The notes beneath the pieces are model-generated. The model saw nothing but the letters and a program-made list of their open reading frames with translations, searched no databases and had not been told where the DNA came from. The translations under genes were made by a program, and so were the position numbers. Below are positions 1 through 9,635 of a DNA stretch of 64,000 bases, piece by piece; the first letter of the stretch is position 1, and the number at the start of each line of letters is the position of its first letter. Source of the DNA: CAYPNF01 sp964411985 (lineage in GTDB: Bacteria > Verrucomicrobiota > Verrucomicrobiia > Limisphaerales > J093); NCBI GenBank assembly GCA_964411985.1, contig CAYPNF010000023.1, positions 62,001 to 126,000 of the forward strand, written 5' to 3'.

Positions 1-1463
1 TATACGTCTCGTTGGAGAGCACCACCCCGGTGCCGCCCTATATCAGTTGGGCTATGGCCGCGAACGTGATTCAAGATGCCGTGGATGTCGCCAAAGCGGG
101 GGATACGGTGCTGGTTACGAATGGGGTGTATCGGACAGGGGCGAGAGAGAGTTTCGTTTGGCATTCGGATGATGATCCGCCGGAGGAAAGCGTGGGACTG
201 AGCCGTGTAGTACTCACCAACGCCGTAGCATTGCGTAGCGTAAACGGCCCGGCGGTCACCGTGATCGAGGGGGCACCTTTCGTCATCAAGGACGGCACAT
301 ACGTAGGGGGAGACGTCCGCTGTGTGTTCGCGGTCACCAATGCGGTGGTGAGCGGGTTCACGCTGACGAAGGCAAGCCTGTATATCTCCTCGGGCGGTGG
401 CGCGTATGGTGGCACGTTGACTAACTGCGTGGTGACCGACAATTCGGCGCTCGGCGGCGGAGGGGCGTATGGAAGTACCCTCTACAACTGCACGGTAACC
501 GGCAATTCAGGGGCAGGTGCGGGCTACAGCACTCTTTACGGTTGTACGGTGGCCGACAATCCAAGGGCTGGAGTCCTCTACAGCACGCTCTACAACTGCG
601 CGGTGACCGGCAATAGGGGAGGCGGTGCCGTCCGCAGCACGCTCTACAACTGCACAGTGACCGCCAATTCGGCGCTCCTCGGCATGATCGCACAATTCGG
701 CGGTGGGGCTTATCGGAGCACTCTCTATAATTGCGTACTAGCGGGAAACAAGGCGCTTCTTAACGGAGGCGGTGCTTATCGAAGCAGTCTTTACAGCTGC
801 ACGGTGACCGGCAACTCGGTAACGTCGGAAGACGGTGGCGAATCATACGGGCAAGGGGGCGGCTGCTATGGGGGCAGGCTCTACAATTGCATCGTTTATA
901 ACAATCAGGCTCTCAATGGACCCAACTGGGCCAATGACTCCAATTTCGAGAAACCCATCGCCTTCGCCTACTCCTGCACATCACCGCTTCCCACCGATGG
1001 GATAGGCAACATCGACGCCGATCCACGGTTCGTGAATGCTGCTGGCGGGGACTTCCGGCTGCGACCGGATTCACCCTGCATCGACTCTGGTACAAACCTC
1101 ATGGGCTTCCCTGTAACTGGATGGAGCGACGAGCTTGGGGACTGGGTGGTCCTAGCCCAAATCAGCGACGCCACCGACATCCTCGGCCACCCCCGTGGCG
1201 GTGACGGCAACGGCGACGGCAAGAGCGGCTGGGACATGGGTGCTTACGAGTACGATCCGACGGTTCCCATCATCACTCAAGCCTCGGTCACGGCTGTGGG
1301 ACTCACGATCCAGTGGAACGTGGGGGCGATAGGAGCGAAGCTTCAGCGGGCCACCAGCCTCACGCAACCTGACTGGCGGGACTTGCAGGGGTCTGAGAAG
1401 ACGAACCGTGCGGTGCTTCCGATCTACAGCGGGAGTGAGTTCTTCAGGCTCGTCAAACCGTGA
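1..1463 (+). CDS. Secreted parallel beta-helix protein (5' end missing)
   Basis: The frame is open from the left edge; residues before the first possible start still align with the N-terminal part of the beta-helix at 5444-6884, so the gene begins outside the window. It carries many short rungs of the type S-TLYNCTVTGNS, as in right-handed parallel beta-helix (pectate-lyase-like) folds. A choice-of-anchor Q-like stretch follows (NIDADPRF...RLRPDSPCIDSGTNL), then a roughly 60-residue C-terminal module ending FFRLVKP. No catalytic residues can be named; a surface adhesin or polysaccharide-binding role is inference. It lies 9 bp before the next gene and is a close paralogue of the second half of the gene at 4194-6884. 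Confidence 0.8.
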   Translation, partial: YVSLESTTPVPPYISWAMAANVIQDAVDVAKAGDTVLVTNGVYRTGARESFVWHSDDDPPEESVGLSRVVLTNAVALRSVNGPAVTVIEGAPFVIKDGTYVGGDVRCVFAVTNAVVSGFTLTKASLYISSGGGAYGGTLTNCVVTDNSALGGGGAYGSTLYNCTVTGNSGAGAGYSTLYGCTVADNPRAGVLYSTLYNCAVTGNRGGGAVRSTLYNCTVTANSALLGMIAQFGGGAYRSTLYNCVLAGNKALLNGGGAYRSSLYSCTVTGNSVTSEDGGESYGQGGGCYGGRLYNCIVYNNQALNGPNWANDSNFEKPIAFAYSCTSPLPTDGIGNIDADPRFVNAAGGDFRLRPDSPCIDSGTNLMGFPVTGWSDELGDWVVLAQISDATDILGHPRGGDGNGDGKSGWDMGAYEYDPTVPIITQASVTAVGLTIQWNVGAIGAKLQRATSLTQPDWRDLQGSEKTNRAVLPIYSGSEFFRLVKP

Positions 1464-1472
1464 ATACCTCTT

Positions 1473-4169
1473 GTGAAAGCACCAATTATGCACGCCAACA
1501 ATCTCAGAATCCTCACGGCCCTCAGCCTCTTCCTTTGGGCGGCAGGACCACGAGCCTCAGCCCAAGAAGCGGATTACACGTACACGACCAACAACGGCAC
1601 GATCACCATCAAGGGATACACCGGATCCGGCGGCGTGGTGACCATCCCAGACACCATCAATGGCCTGCCGGTCACCAGCATCGGGGAGGCGGCGTTCGAG
1701 GGCTGCACCGGCTTGACCAGCGTGACGATAGGAAAGCGCGTCACCAGCATCAGGCGGAGTGCGTTTTCGGGCTGCGCCAGCCTGAGCGGCGTCGAGATCC
1801 CCAACAACGTCACTAGCATCCTGAGTGAAGCGTTCATTAACTGCACCAGTCTGACCAACCTCACGATCCCTGACAGCGTCACCGAAATCGGGGATGGGGC
1901 GTTCGCGGGCTGCACCGGTCTGTCCAACCTCACGATCCCCAACAGCGTCACCTACATTGGGGGTTGGGCGCTCTCTGGGTGCACTAACCTGACCCACCTT
2001 TCCATTGGCACCAACGTCACCAGCATCGGGGAGGCGGCGTTCTCGGGTTGCACCAGCTTGACTAGCGTGACGGTTCCCAATGGTGTCAGTAGCATCAAGG
2101 ACAGAGCGTTCTACGGATGCTCCGGCCTGACCAGCATCACGATCCCCGACAGCATCACCAGCATCGGGGAGGCGGCGTTCTATTCTTGCACGAACCTGAC
2201 TCACGTCTCCATCGGCAGCGGCGTCACCAATATCGGGAACGTCGCGTTCTATTACTGCTACAGCCTGACCAGTATCACACTCCCCAACACCGTCATCTAC
2301 CTCGGGGGCAGTGCATTCAATCGCTGCACTAGCCTGACCAACGTGACCTTCTCCGCATCCGTCACCAGCATTGCGGATGGGGCATTCAACGGCTGCCGCG
2401 GGCTGACCAGCATCACGATCCCCGACAGCGTCACTATCATTGAGCCTAGGGCGTTCTCGGGCTGCAGCGGCCTGACCAACGTCACGATTCCAGACAGACT
2501 TACCTACATCGGGGCAGGGGCCTTCTCGGGATGCGCCAGCGTGACGAGCGTGACAATCCCCAAAACCGTCACGGGCATCGGGGACGGTGCGTTCTCCGGC
2601 TGCACCAGTCTGACGGCGATCACGGTGGATCCGCTCAACTCCGTCTATAGGAGTTTGGATGGGGTCTTGCTCGACAAGAGCCAGACCACGCTCTTCCAGT
2701 GTCCGGGGGGTAAAGACGGCAACTACACGATCCCCGACGGCGTCACCGAGATTGCGAGCGGAGCTTTCTCTTACTGTACCAGCCTGCTCAGCGTCACGAT
2801 CCCGAACAGCGTCACCAGCATCGTGGAGTGGGCGTTCTCTGGGTGCACCAGCCTGACCAGTGTCACGATCCCCAACAGCGTGACCAACATTGGGGGCGGG
2901 GCGTTCTATGGCTGCAGCAGTCTGACCAACGTCACGATCGGCAACAGCGTCACCAGCATCGGGTACATCGCCTTCTATCAATGCGCCAGCCTAACCACCA
3001 TCACGATCCCCAGCAGCGTCACCAGCATTGGGCATTTCGCGTTCTCTGGTTGCAGCAGCCTTACCTCAATCACGGTGAACACAGACAATCCCGCCTATAG
3101 CAGTGCGGATGGAATCGTGTTCAATAAGGACCAGACAACGCTCATTCTATGTCCGGAGGGCAGAGCCGGACGCGTCACCATCCCCAACAGCGTTACCAGC
3201 ATCGAGAGAGAGGCGTTCTCGAACTGCACCAGCCTGCCCAGCGTGACGATCCCCAACAGTCTCACCGGTATTTGGTATGATGCGTTCTCTGGTTGCAGCA
3301 GCCTTACCTCAATCACGGTGAACACAGACAATCCCGCCTATAGCAGTGCGGATGGAATCGTGTTCAATGAGAACCAGACAACGCTCATTCTATGTCCGGA
3401 GGGCAGATCTGGACGCTACACTATCCCCGACAGCGTCACCAGCATCGCGTGGGGGGCGTTCTCGGGATGCGCCAGCGTGACGAGCGTGACAATCCCCAAA
3501 ACCGTCACGGGCATCGGGGACGGTGCGTTCTCCGGCTGCACCAGTCTGACGGCGATCACGGTGGATCCGCTCAACTCCGTCTATAGGAGTTTGGATGGGG
3601 TCTTGCTCGACAAGAGCCAGACCACGCTCTTCCAGTGTCCGGGGGGTAAAGACGGCAACTACACGATCCCCGACGGCGTCACCGAGATTGCGAGCGGAGC
3701 GTTCTCTTACTGTACCAGCCTGCTCAGCGTCACGATCCCGAACAGCGTCACCTACATTGCGGAGGCCGCGTTCTCTTGGTGCAGCAGCCTGACAGGAGTC
3801 TATTATCAGGGTAACGCCCCCGTCGTTGATGCGCATGTTTTCGACCGTGACTCCAAGGCGACCGTCTATTACTTGCCGGGCACAAGCGGCTGGGGATCGA
3901 CGTTTGGCGACCGCCCGACAGCGCTATGGGCGCGTCCACATCCAGTAATCCTAACAAGCGCCCCCAGCTTTGGCCTGCAAACCAACGGCTTCGGTTTTCG
4001 CATCTCTTGGGCAACGAACCTCTCCGTCGTCGTGGAATCCAGCACAAACCTGTCCAACCCCACTTGGTCTCCGGTGGCAACCAACACGCTCGCCGACGGC
4101 TCATCCTATGTCAGCGATCCAGAGTGGAAGAGGACTCCTTCCCGGTTCTACCGGATCCGGTCACCTTAA
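1473..4169 (+). CDS. BspA-type leucine-rich-repeat secreted protein
   Basis: 898 residues from a GTG start; an in-frame ATG at 1488 is an equally good start and puts the signal peptide (hydrophobic core LRILTALSLFLWAAG, cut near ASAQ) right at the N-terminus. The body is about 30 repeats of 23 residues, pattern IP.SVTSIG..AFSGCTSLT, diagnostic of the BspA/LRR_5 family. Two islands of the type ITVDPLNSVYRSLDGVLLD and ITVNTDNPAYSSADG interrupt the repeats, as in other BspA proteins. The C-terminus again ends in a short W/Y-rich module (FYRIRSP). BspA proteins are usually surface-bound adhesins; the ligand is unknown here. Parts of the gene are exact internal duplications (separate entries). Confidence 0.88.
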   Translation: MKAPIMHANNLRILTALSLFLWAAGPRASAQEADYTYTTNNGTITIKGYTGSGGVVTIPDTINGLPVTSIGEAAFEGCTGLTSVTIGKRVTSIRRSAFSGCASLSGVEIPNNVTSILSEAFINCTSLTNLTIPDSVTEIGDGAFAGCTGLSNLTIPNSVTYIGGWALSGCTNLTHLSIGTNVTSIGEAAFSGCTSLTSVTVPNGVSSIKDRAFYGCSGLTSITIPDSITSIGEAAFYSCTNLTHVSIGSGVTNIGNVAFYYCYSLTSITLPNTVIYLGGSAFNRCTSLTNVTFSASVTSIADGAFNGCRGLTSITIPDSVTIIEPRAFSGCSGLTNVTIPDRLTYIGAGAFSGCASVTSVTIPKTVTGIGDGAFSGCTSLTAITVDPLNSVYRSLDGVLLDKSQTTLFQCPGGKDGNYTIPDGVTEIASGAFSYCTSLLSVTIPNSVTSIVEWAFSGCTSLTSVTIPNSVTNIGGGAFYGCSSLTNVTIGNSVTSIGYIAFYQCASLTTITIPSSVTSIGHFAFSGCSSLTSITVNTDNPAYSSADGIVFNKDQTTLILCPEGRAGRVTIPNSVTSIEREAFSNCTSLPSVTIPNSLTGIWYDAFSGCSSLTSITVNTDNPAYSSADGIVFNENQTTLILCPEGRSGRYTIPDSVTSIAWGAFSGCASVTSVTIPKTVTGIGDGAFSGCTSLTAITVDPLNSVYRSLDGVLLDKSQTTLFQCPGGKDGNYTIPDGVTEIASGAFSYCTSLLSVTIPNSVTYIAEAAFSWCSSLTGVYYQGNAPVVDAHVFDRDSKATVYYLPGTSGWGSTFGDRPTALWARPHPVILTSAPSFGLQTNGFGFRISWATNLSVVVESSTNLSNPTWSPVATNTLADGSSYVSDPEWKRTPSRFYRIRSP
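2523..2816 (+). repeat. Copy 1 of 98-codon internal duplication
   Basis: Matches 3459-3752 at an offset of 936 bp over 294 bp. The only difference I found is one silent change (T at 2765, G at 3701, both Ala codons). The length is a whole number of codons, so the frame is kept. Near-identity implies very recent duplication or gene conversion. Confidence 0.92.
3039..3407 (+). repeat. Tandem pair of ~126-bp segments inside the BspA gene
   Basis: Segment 3039-3164 recurs at 3282-3407 (offset 243 bp, 81 codons) with only a few differences, around AATAAGGACC versus AATGAGAACC. Both encode the ITVNTDNPAYSSADGIVFN island. The pair lies between the two copies of the 98-codon duplication. Confidence 0.88.
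3459..3752 (+). repeat. Copy 2 of 98-codon internal duplication
   Basis: Partner of 2523-2816. It includes the non-LRR island with the SLDGVLLDKSQTTLFQC motif and the following repeat up to the shared AACAGCGTCACC. Confidence 0.92.
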
Positions 4170-4193
4170 ACGACAATGCGTACTTGTTGACTT

Positions 4194-6884
4194 ATGAAAG
4201 ATCCAGCATTCACACATCCCGGTTTCTTCATCAGGCTGTTGTTCTGTCTCTTGGCCACAGGGCTACGGGGCCTAGCCGAAGGCCAAATCACCTACTACGT
4301 CAACCTCAACAACGCCAACCCAATGCCGCCGTACATCAGCTGGGCCACGGCCGCCACCAACATTCAGGATGCCGTGGATGTAGCCAACGGGGGTGATACT
4401 GTTTTGGTAACGAATGGGGTCTATGCCGTGGGGAGGAGGGAAGCCACCGTCTGGCATCCTGATTGGAATCCACCGCAGTTCGAAACCACCGGACTGAATC
4501 GTGTGGTGTTAGCAAAAGCTGTTGTACTGAGTAGCGTAAACGGGCCGGGGGTCACAGTGATCGAGGGAACACCTCGGGACGAGAGCCTCGGAGGAGCCGT
4601 CCGTTGTTTGTTCGCCCTCACCAACGCTGTAATCAGCGGTTTCACGCTGACGAATGGAATAGCTGCGCCGCACGCCTTGGGCGGTGGGGCGTATGGCGGC
4701 ACGCTGACCAACTGCGTGGTGACCGGAAACGCGGTCGGCGGTGCTTTCGAAAGCGTTCTCCACAATTGCACCGTCATCGGCAATTCAGGTTTCGGAGTTA
4801 CCGGTAGCACTCTCTACAACTGCACGGTGAGCGGCAACTCATGGTCGGGGGCGGTTGGCAGCACTCTCTACAATTGCACAGTGACCGGCAACTCACGTTT
4901 CGGAGTGTCTGGCAGTACCGTCTACAACTCCATCGTCTACGATAACCGCTCGGGACAGCATAATCGATGTACGTTCGCCTATTCCTGCACCTCACCGTTA
5001 CCTCCCGGCCTCGGCAACATCGATGCGGAGCCACAAGTGACTCCAGACGGGCACCTCTGGCCTACTTCTCCTTGTGTGGCTGCGGGGAGCACGCTATACG
5101 CTGCTGGGGTGGACATGGACGCCGAACTTTGGGGCGACCGACCTTGCATGGGGTCTGACCAACTGGTTCCGGGTGCTGTCAAGGGTGACCTTACCATGCA
5201 GATCCACCCAGACGATTGCCATGTCGACCTCGGCGATACCGTAACGTTTGTGGCAAACAAGACCGGACCCATCACGGGTTTGCTGTGGGATTTTGGCGAT
5301 GGTTCGGTCGCAACTAACCAGACGTCCGTCAGTTACGCGTGGCATGCAACGGGAATCCACACGGTCCGCTTGACCGGCTACAACGACAGTCACCCGGAGG
5401 GAGTGATCACCACAGTGCATGTGGATGTGGTCGAACGACCGACCTACTACGTCAACCTCAACAACCCCAACCCAACCGCCCCGTACATCAGCTGGGCCAC
5501 GGCGGCGACGAACATTCAGGATGCCGTGGATGTCGCTAAAGCGGGGGATACGGTGCTGGTGACGAATGGGGTTTATCGGACGGGTATGCGGAGCCAGACA
5601 AACGAATGGGGAGAGCTGGAAGCGAACAATCGAGTGACCATCACCAACGCTATCGTGCTCCAGAGTGTCAACGGGCCAGCGGTCACCGTGATCGAGGGGG
5701 CACCTTTCGTCACCAAGGACGACACATACGTAGGGGGAGACGTCCGCTGTGTGTTCGCGGTCACCAATGCGGTGGTCAGCGGGTTCACGCTGACGAAGGC
5801 AGGCCTGTATAACGGGTCGGGCAGTGGCGCGTATGGGGGTACGTTGACTAACTGCGTGGTGACCGGCAATTCAGGTCAGGCCGGCGTGGCTTTCAGCATC
5901 CTCTTCAACTGCACGGTGAGCAGCAATTCACGCTCGGGGGCGGTTGGCAGCACTCTCCACAGTTGCACAGTGACAGCCAATTCAAGGGCTGGAGTATTCG
6001 ACAGCACACTCTACAACTGCACGGTGACCGCCAATCGGGGAGGCGGTGCCGTCCTCAGCACGCTCTACAACTGCACGGTGACCGCCAATTCGGCGCTCCT
6101 CGGCATGATCGCACAATATGGCGGTGGGGCTTTCCGGAGCACTCTCTATAACTGCGTACTCGCGGGGAACAAGGCGCTTCTTAACGGAGGCGGCGCTTAT
6201 CGATGCAGTCTTTACAACTGCACGGTGACCGGCAACTCGGTAACGTGGGAAGACGGTGGTGAAAGCTACGGGCAAGGGGGCGGTTGCTATGGGGGCATGC
6301 TCTACAATTGCATCGTCTATAATAATCAGGCGCTCAATGGACCCAACTGGGCCAGTGACACAGATCGCGAGGAACCCATCGCATTCGCCTACTCGTGCAC
6401 CTCTCCACTGCCCACGAACGGAACAGGCAACATCGACGCAGATCCACGTTTTGTGAATACCTCTGCTGGCGACTTCCGACTGCGACCAGACTCACCCTGC
6501 GTAGACACGGGCACAAACCTTGTGGGCTTCCCGGTGACGGGATGGGTCGACGAGTTTCAGGATTGGGGGGTGATAGGGCAAATTACCGACGCCACCGACC
6601 TTTTCGGCTACCGCCGTGGTGGTGACGGCAATGGCGATGGCGAGAGTGGCTGGGACATGGGTGCTTACGAGTACGATCCGACGGTTCCGATCGTTACCAG
6701 CGTCTCGATCACGGCGGCAGGTCTCACGATCCAATGGAATGTCAGCGCCATAGGGGCAAAACTCCAGCGTGCCACCAGCCTCACTCAGCCTGATTGGGAG
6801 GAAATGTTCAGATCTGAGAAGACCAACTTTGTGGTGCTTCCGATCTGGGATGGCAACGAGTTCTTTAGGTTGGTGAAACCGTGA
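4194..6884 (+). CDS. Secreted double beta-helix protein with central PKD domain
   Basis: 896 residues; ATG start 24 bp after the BspA gene. Signal peptide at 1-29 (FFIRLLFCLLATGLRGLAEG). The first parallel beta-helix unit opens with TYYVNLNNANPMPPYISW. A PKD domain lies at about 331-416 (LLWDFGDGS...YAWHATGIHTVRLTGYND). A second beta-helix unit starts near 417 with almost the same opening, continues through a choice-of-anchor Q-like region, and ends in the C-terminal module FFRLVKP. PKD domains commonly mediate extracellular carbohydrate or protein contacts. The second unit is a close copy of the gene at the left edge, so gene fusion or segmental duplication built this protein. No enzymatic residues were recognised. 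Confidence 0.85.
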   Translation: MKDPAFTHPGFFIRLLFCLLATGLRGLAEGQITYYVNLNNANPMPPYISWATAATNIQDAVDVANGGDTVLVTNGVYAVGRREATVWHPDWNPPQFETTGLNRVVLAKAVVLSSVNGPGVTVIEGTPRDESLGGAVRCLFALTNAVISGFTLTNGIAAPHALGGGAYGGTLTNCVVTGNAVGGAFESVLHNCTVIGNSGFGVTGSTLYNCTVSGNSWSGAVGSTLYNCTVTGNSRFGVSGSTVYNSIVYDNRSGQHNRCTFAYSCTSPLPPGLGNIDAEPQVTPDGHLWPTSPCVAAGSTLYAAGVDMDAELWGDRPCMGSDQLVPGAVKGDLTMQIHPDDCHVDLGDTVTFVANKTGPITGLLWDFGDGSVATNQTSVSYAWHATGIHTVRLTGYNDSHPEGVITTVHVDVVERPTYYVNLNNPNPTAPYISWATAATNIQDAVDVAKAGDTVLVTNGVYRTGMRSQTNEWGELEANNRVTITNAIVLQSVNGPAVTVIEGAPFVTKDDTYVGGDVRCVFAVTNAVVSGFTLTKAGLYNGSGSGAYGGTLTNCVVTGNSGQAGVAFSILFNCTVSSNSRSGAVGSTLHSCTVTANSRAGVFDSTLYNCTVTANRGGGAVLSTLYNCTVTANSALLGMIAQYGGGAFRSTLYNCVLAGNKALLNGGGAYRCSLYNCTVTGNSVTWEDGGESYGQGGGCYGGMLYNCIVYNNQALNGPNWASDTDREEPIAFAYSCTSPLPTNGTGNIDADPRFVNTSAGDFRLRPDSPCVDTGTNLVGFPVTGWVDEFQDWGVIGQITDATDLFGYRRGGDGNGDGESGWDMGAYEYDPTVPIVTSVSITAAGLTIQWNVSAIGAKLQRATSLTQPDWEEMFRSEKTNFVVLPIWDGNEFFRLVKP

Positions 6885-6893
6885 ATACCTCTG
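5447..6893 (+). repeat. Segmental duplicate of positions 1-1472
   Basis: Long stretches match 1-1472 almost base for base, for example the segments around 5686-5800 versus 266-380 and 6060-6200 versus 640-760. Similarity continues just past the stop codon, where both copies read AAACCGTGAATACCTCT. The duplicated unit is therefore a DNA segment and not only a protein domain. Confidence 0.8.
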
Positions 6894-6974
6894 CAGAGAC
6901 CAACCAGAAGACACCCCTGACTGCGCGCTCTTAGTCGCCAGTTTGTAAACCGCACAGCAACTGCCTAGTTACCC

Positions 6975-9284
6975 GTGAAAGCCATCATCCAAACGACTCT
7001 CCTCATCCTCGCACTGGCATCTGGGACGTTTCTGCACGCCGCCAGCACTATTCAGTTCGGCGCGGCCAGCTACAGTGTCGCTGAAGACGCTGGCACCGTC
7101 GTGCTCAATGTCCAACGCCTGGGGGACGCCAACACCGTCGTCAGCGTGGATTACGCGTCCACCAACGGGACCGCGACTGCGGGGTTGAAGTACACGGCGG
7201 TTTCCGGAACACTGACTTTTGAGGCAGGCCAGACTAACCTGGACATCACCGTTCCCATTCTCAACGACAGCGAGATTGGGAGCATTGAGACTTTCCAGAT
7301 TCTGTTGAGCAACCCTTCGGTTGGCGCGATCCTGGGCGGTCGTAAGACCGTGACCGTCCGCATCATTGACAACGACGTGGGGTTGGAGATGGAGTATGGA
7401 ACCTACCGCGTCGGTGAAGATGGCCAGACCGTCACGATCGGGGTAGTGCGCGGCGACGATGGTAACTTTCCCATCACGGTCGACTTTGCCACCGTAGACG
7501 GCACTGCGAAAGCTGGCGCAGACTATGCTGCAACCAGCGGTACTTTCACTTTTGCGCCCGGCAGAGGTGTTCAGACCGTCAAGGTGGACATCCTCAATGA
7601 TGGACTCAAGGAAGGCCTTGAGACCTTCCGGCTAACGCTCGCAAACCTCTCGGCGGAAGGTGCCTTGGGCACCCGAAGTTCGGCCACGATCTCGATTCTA
7701 GACAACGACCCCGGCGTAGGCTTTGACCAAGACCTCTACAGTATGAGCGAGAATGAACCGGTCCTGAAAGTTCGCGTCCTTCGAGGTAATGACATGGAAC
7801 TAGGGCCTTTCACGGTGGATCTTTCGACCACCAACAGCACAGCCACCGGCGCGGTGGACTACGTCGAGCTGCTCACCACGCTGGCCTTTGCTGAAGGCGA
7901 AACCGAGAAGGTTGTGGAGGTGCGAGCGATCGCGGATGAGCGACTCGAGAGCGGGGAAACGTTCCGCCTCGTGCTAGAGAGCCCAAGTGGTCCTATCCCG
8001 CTCGGCCTGAGTAAAGCCACTGTTTTCCTCTTCGACGGCACCGGCTTCACACCTCAAGGATTTGAGGGGGTGAGAACGCTGCCTGGCGGCGGGATCGAAC
8101 TGACCCTGGGCGGGAGCGTGGCAAAGGTATTCCGAAATTACTTCGACCTCTATCCTGTTGAGACATCGCTGAATTTGGTCGACTGGAACCTGTGGATGAT
8201 ACTGCAGGGTGCCAACAACCGTAGCAATGCGCTGGCCTGGATCGATTCAGAGGCTGCGATCGCACCGATGCGCTATTACCGCGTCAGCGGCAACCACTTC
8301 GTCACTCCCTACCCCAAGCCGCCCGGACCTTTCCCCGTGGGCGTGGTCTCTCGGCTTATCAACGATCCCTCCAGGCGGGATCGGTATCCCCGACTCCCCG
8401 GAGAGTCAGCTTTCATGATCACCGTTTGGTACCCTGCCATACCGGAAGCTGGGAAACCGCTTGCGCGGCTGGAAGATGAGTTGGTGGTATTGAAGGTCGA
8501 CTTCGGCGCAAAGCAGCTGCGCCACTTCTTCAGATCCTATGCCCAGGCCGATGTAGCCTGTGCCAACTCCGGAGCACCTTTTCCAATCCTGGCGTATTCG
8601 CCGGGAGGATGGGGTTTGCGGACGGAGTTGGCGGAGCGCGGCCCCTTCCTCGCCAGCCATGGTTTTGTGGTTCTCGCTTCGGATCCGATCGATGCTCCGG
8701 GGACCACTTTCCCTGACGGTTCCCACCTGGCAGGCAGGAGCGATAGCGTCTCAGGAGACAGTGGGTTTCAGGATCGAGTTCGTGACGTTCAGGTGGCGCT
8801 GGATGAACTTGCCCTATGGAACCAGGAGGATCCGCTATTCAAAGGTCGCCTAGATGCGAGCAACGTGGCGGTGGCGGGATGGTCTTGGGGTGGAGGCGTG
8901 GGCGCGGAGATGTGCCGCATTGATTCTCGCTGCCGGGCCGCGGTCAGCTTCGAAGGGTATTATCAAAACGCGGCCACCGTGCTCAGCGCGGGGCTCGATA
9001 AACCCTTGTTGGGAATGTACGCTAGCGAGTTATACAGTTCGACCACCGCGATGGCACTGCACAGCAAGGCAACCCGTGATTCAGTCTGGTTCCAGATCCA
9101 AAGCACGGTGCATCAGAGTTTTTCGGACTATTACTGGAATGACTTTCCTGCGAGAGGGATTGAGACGGCAGCGATCCTCAACACCTATACACTTTGGTTC
9201 CTGAATAAGTACCTCAAGGGACATGACGCCGAGATTCCTGATCCGAAAGCTTACCCACGGATTTTCAATTTCAAGCAAAAATAG
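6975..9284 (+). CDS. Secreted Calx-beta protein with C-terminal alpha/beta-hydrolase
   Basis: 769 residues from a GTG start, with a clear signal peptide (MKAIIQTTLLILALASGTFLHAA). Three Calx-beta domains follow at about 26-135, 137-245 and 247-352, each with the DYA..GTA.AG.DY...GTLTF pattern and a terminal IIDND or ILDND. A short linker leads to a hydrolase-like region from about 455, with nucleophile elbow G-W-S-W-G (Ser637), a late GMYASEL strand and a His in STVHQSFSD. This resembles the dienelactone-hydrolase/PAF-acetylhydrolase group. Substrate is unknown; an exported esterase tethered by Ca-binding domains is inference. It is the last of the tandem secreted genes, 90 bp after the previous one. 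Confidence 0.8.
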   Translation: MKAIIQTTLLILALASGTFLHAASTIQFGAASYSVAEDAGTVVLNVQRLGDANTVVSVDYASTNGTATAGLKYTAVSGTLTFEAGQTNLDITVPILNDSEIGSIETFQILLSNPSVGAILGGRKTVTVRIIDNDVGLEMEYGTYRVGEDGQTVTIGVVRGDDGNFPITVDFATVDGTAKAGADYAATSGTFTFAPGRGVQTVKVDILNDGLKEGLETFRLTLANLSAEGALGTRSSATISILDNDPGVGFDQDLYSMSENEPVLKVRVLRGNDMELGPFTVDLSTTNSTATGAVDYVELLTTLAFAEGETEKVVEVRAIADERLESGETFRLVLESPSGPIPLGLSKATVFLFDGTGFTPQGFEGVRTLPGGGIELTLGGSVAKVFRNYFDLYPVETSLNLVDWNLWMILQGANNRSNALAWIDSEAAIAPMRYYRVSGNHFVTPYPKPPGPFPVGVVSRLINDPSRRDRYPRLPGESAFMITVWYPAIPEAGKPLARLEDELVVLKVDFGAKQLRHFFRSYAQADVACANSGAPFPILAYSPGGWGLRTELAERGPFLASHGFVVLASDPIDAPGTTFPDGSHLAGRSDSVSGDSGFQDRVRDVQVALDELALWNQEDPLFKGRLDASNVAVAGWSWGGGVGAEMCRIDSRCRAAVSFEGYYQNAATVLSAGLDKPLLGMYASELYSSTTAMALHSKATRDSVWFQIQSTVHQSFSDYYWNDFPARGIETAAILNTYTLWFLNKYLKGHDAEIPDPKAYPRIFNFKQK

Positions 9285-9443
9285 ACTTTCGAATCTGTTC
9301 CAGGTGCGTTCGGCGGCTGTTATGCTGGCCATGGCCCCAACGCCAGGTACTCTCGGTCGGCGTACCGCGGCTCCTACGGCTCCCCGAACAACTGGAGCCT
9401 CAATTTCGGCTTCTGGGTTGTCCTGGGCCCAGGTCGGCCGTGA
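9285..9443 (+). pseudogene. C-terminal remnant of formylglycine-generating-enzyme-type protein
   Basis: In the same frame as the preceding gene, directly after its TAG, the sequence reads on without a stop to TGA at 9441. It resembles the end of FGE-sulfatase (SUMF1-type) domains: ARYSRSAYRGSYGSPNNW followed by NFGFWVVLGPGRP, compare the family pattern CRSAYR...GFRVVL. Nothing upstream supplies the rest of such a domain, so this is a fragment. It may be a deletion scar, or conceivably a read-through tail of the hydrolase. Confidence 0.55.
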
Positions 9444-9635
9444 GGAGAACAGAAACGTCTGCGGAGCTCTCCGGAGCAGGCTGGCGGAGCTCGCCGTCCC
9501 CGATCGCTGGATGCTCCCTCTTTGTGCTCACGCCAATTGCGTGCAGAATTCGTGGCGGTCACGTGCACCAACTTCATCGTGCCGGGAACAAACGCACAAC
9601 AGTTATTCCGGTTGGGCGACGAGGTGGACGCCACC

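Noticed and set aside
1557..2981. 474-residue open frame on the minus strand across the BspA gene
   Set aside because: Its repetitive Asp/Ala/Gly-rich product mirrors the repeats of the plus-strand gene; it has no signal peptide or known domain and is a shadow.
1690..3780. CRISPR-like regular repetition
   Set aside because: The 69-bp period is the BspA protein repeat in frame, with no constant direct repeat and unique spacer structure.
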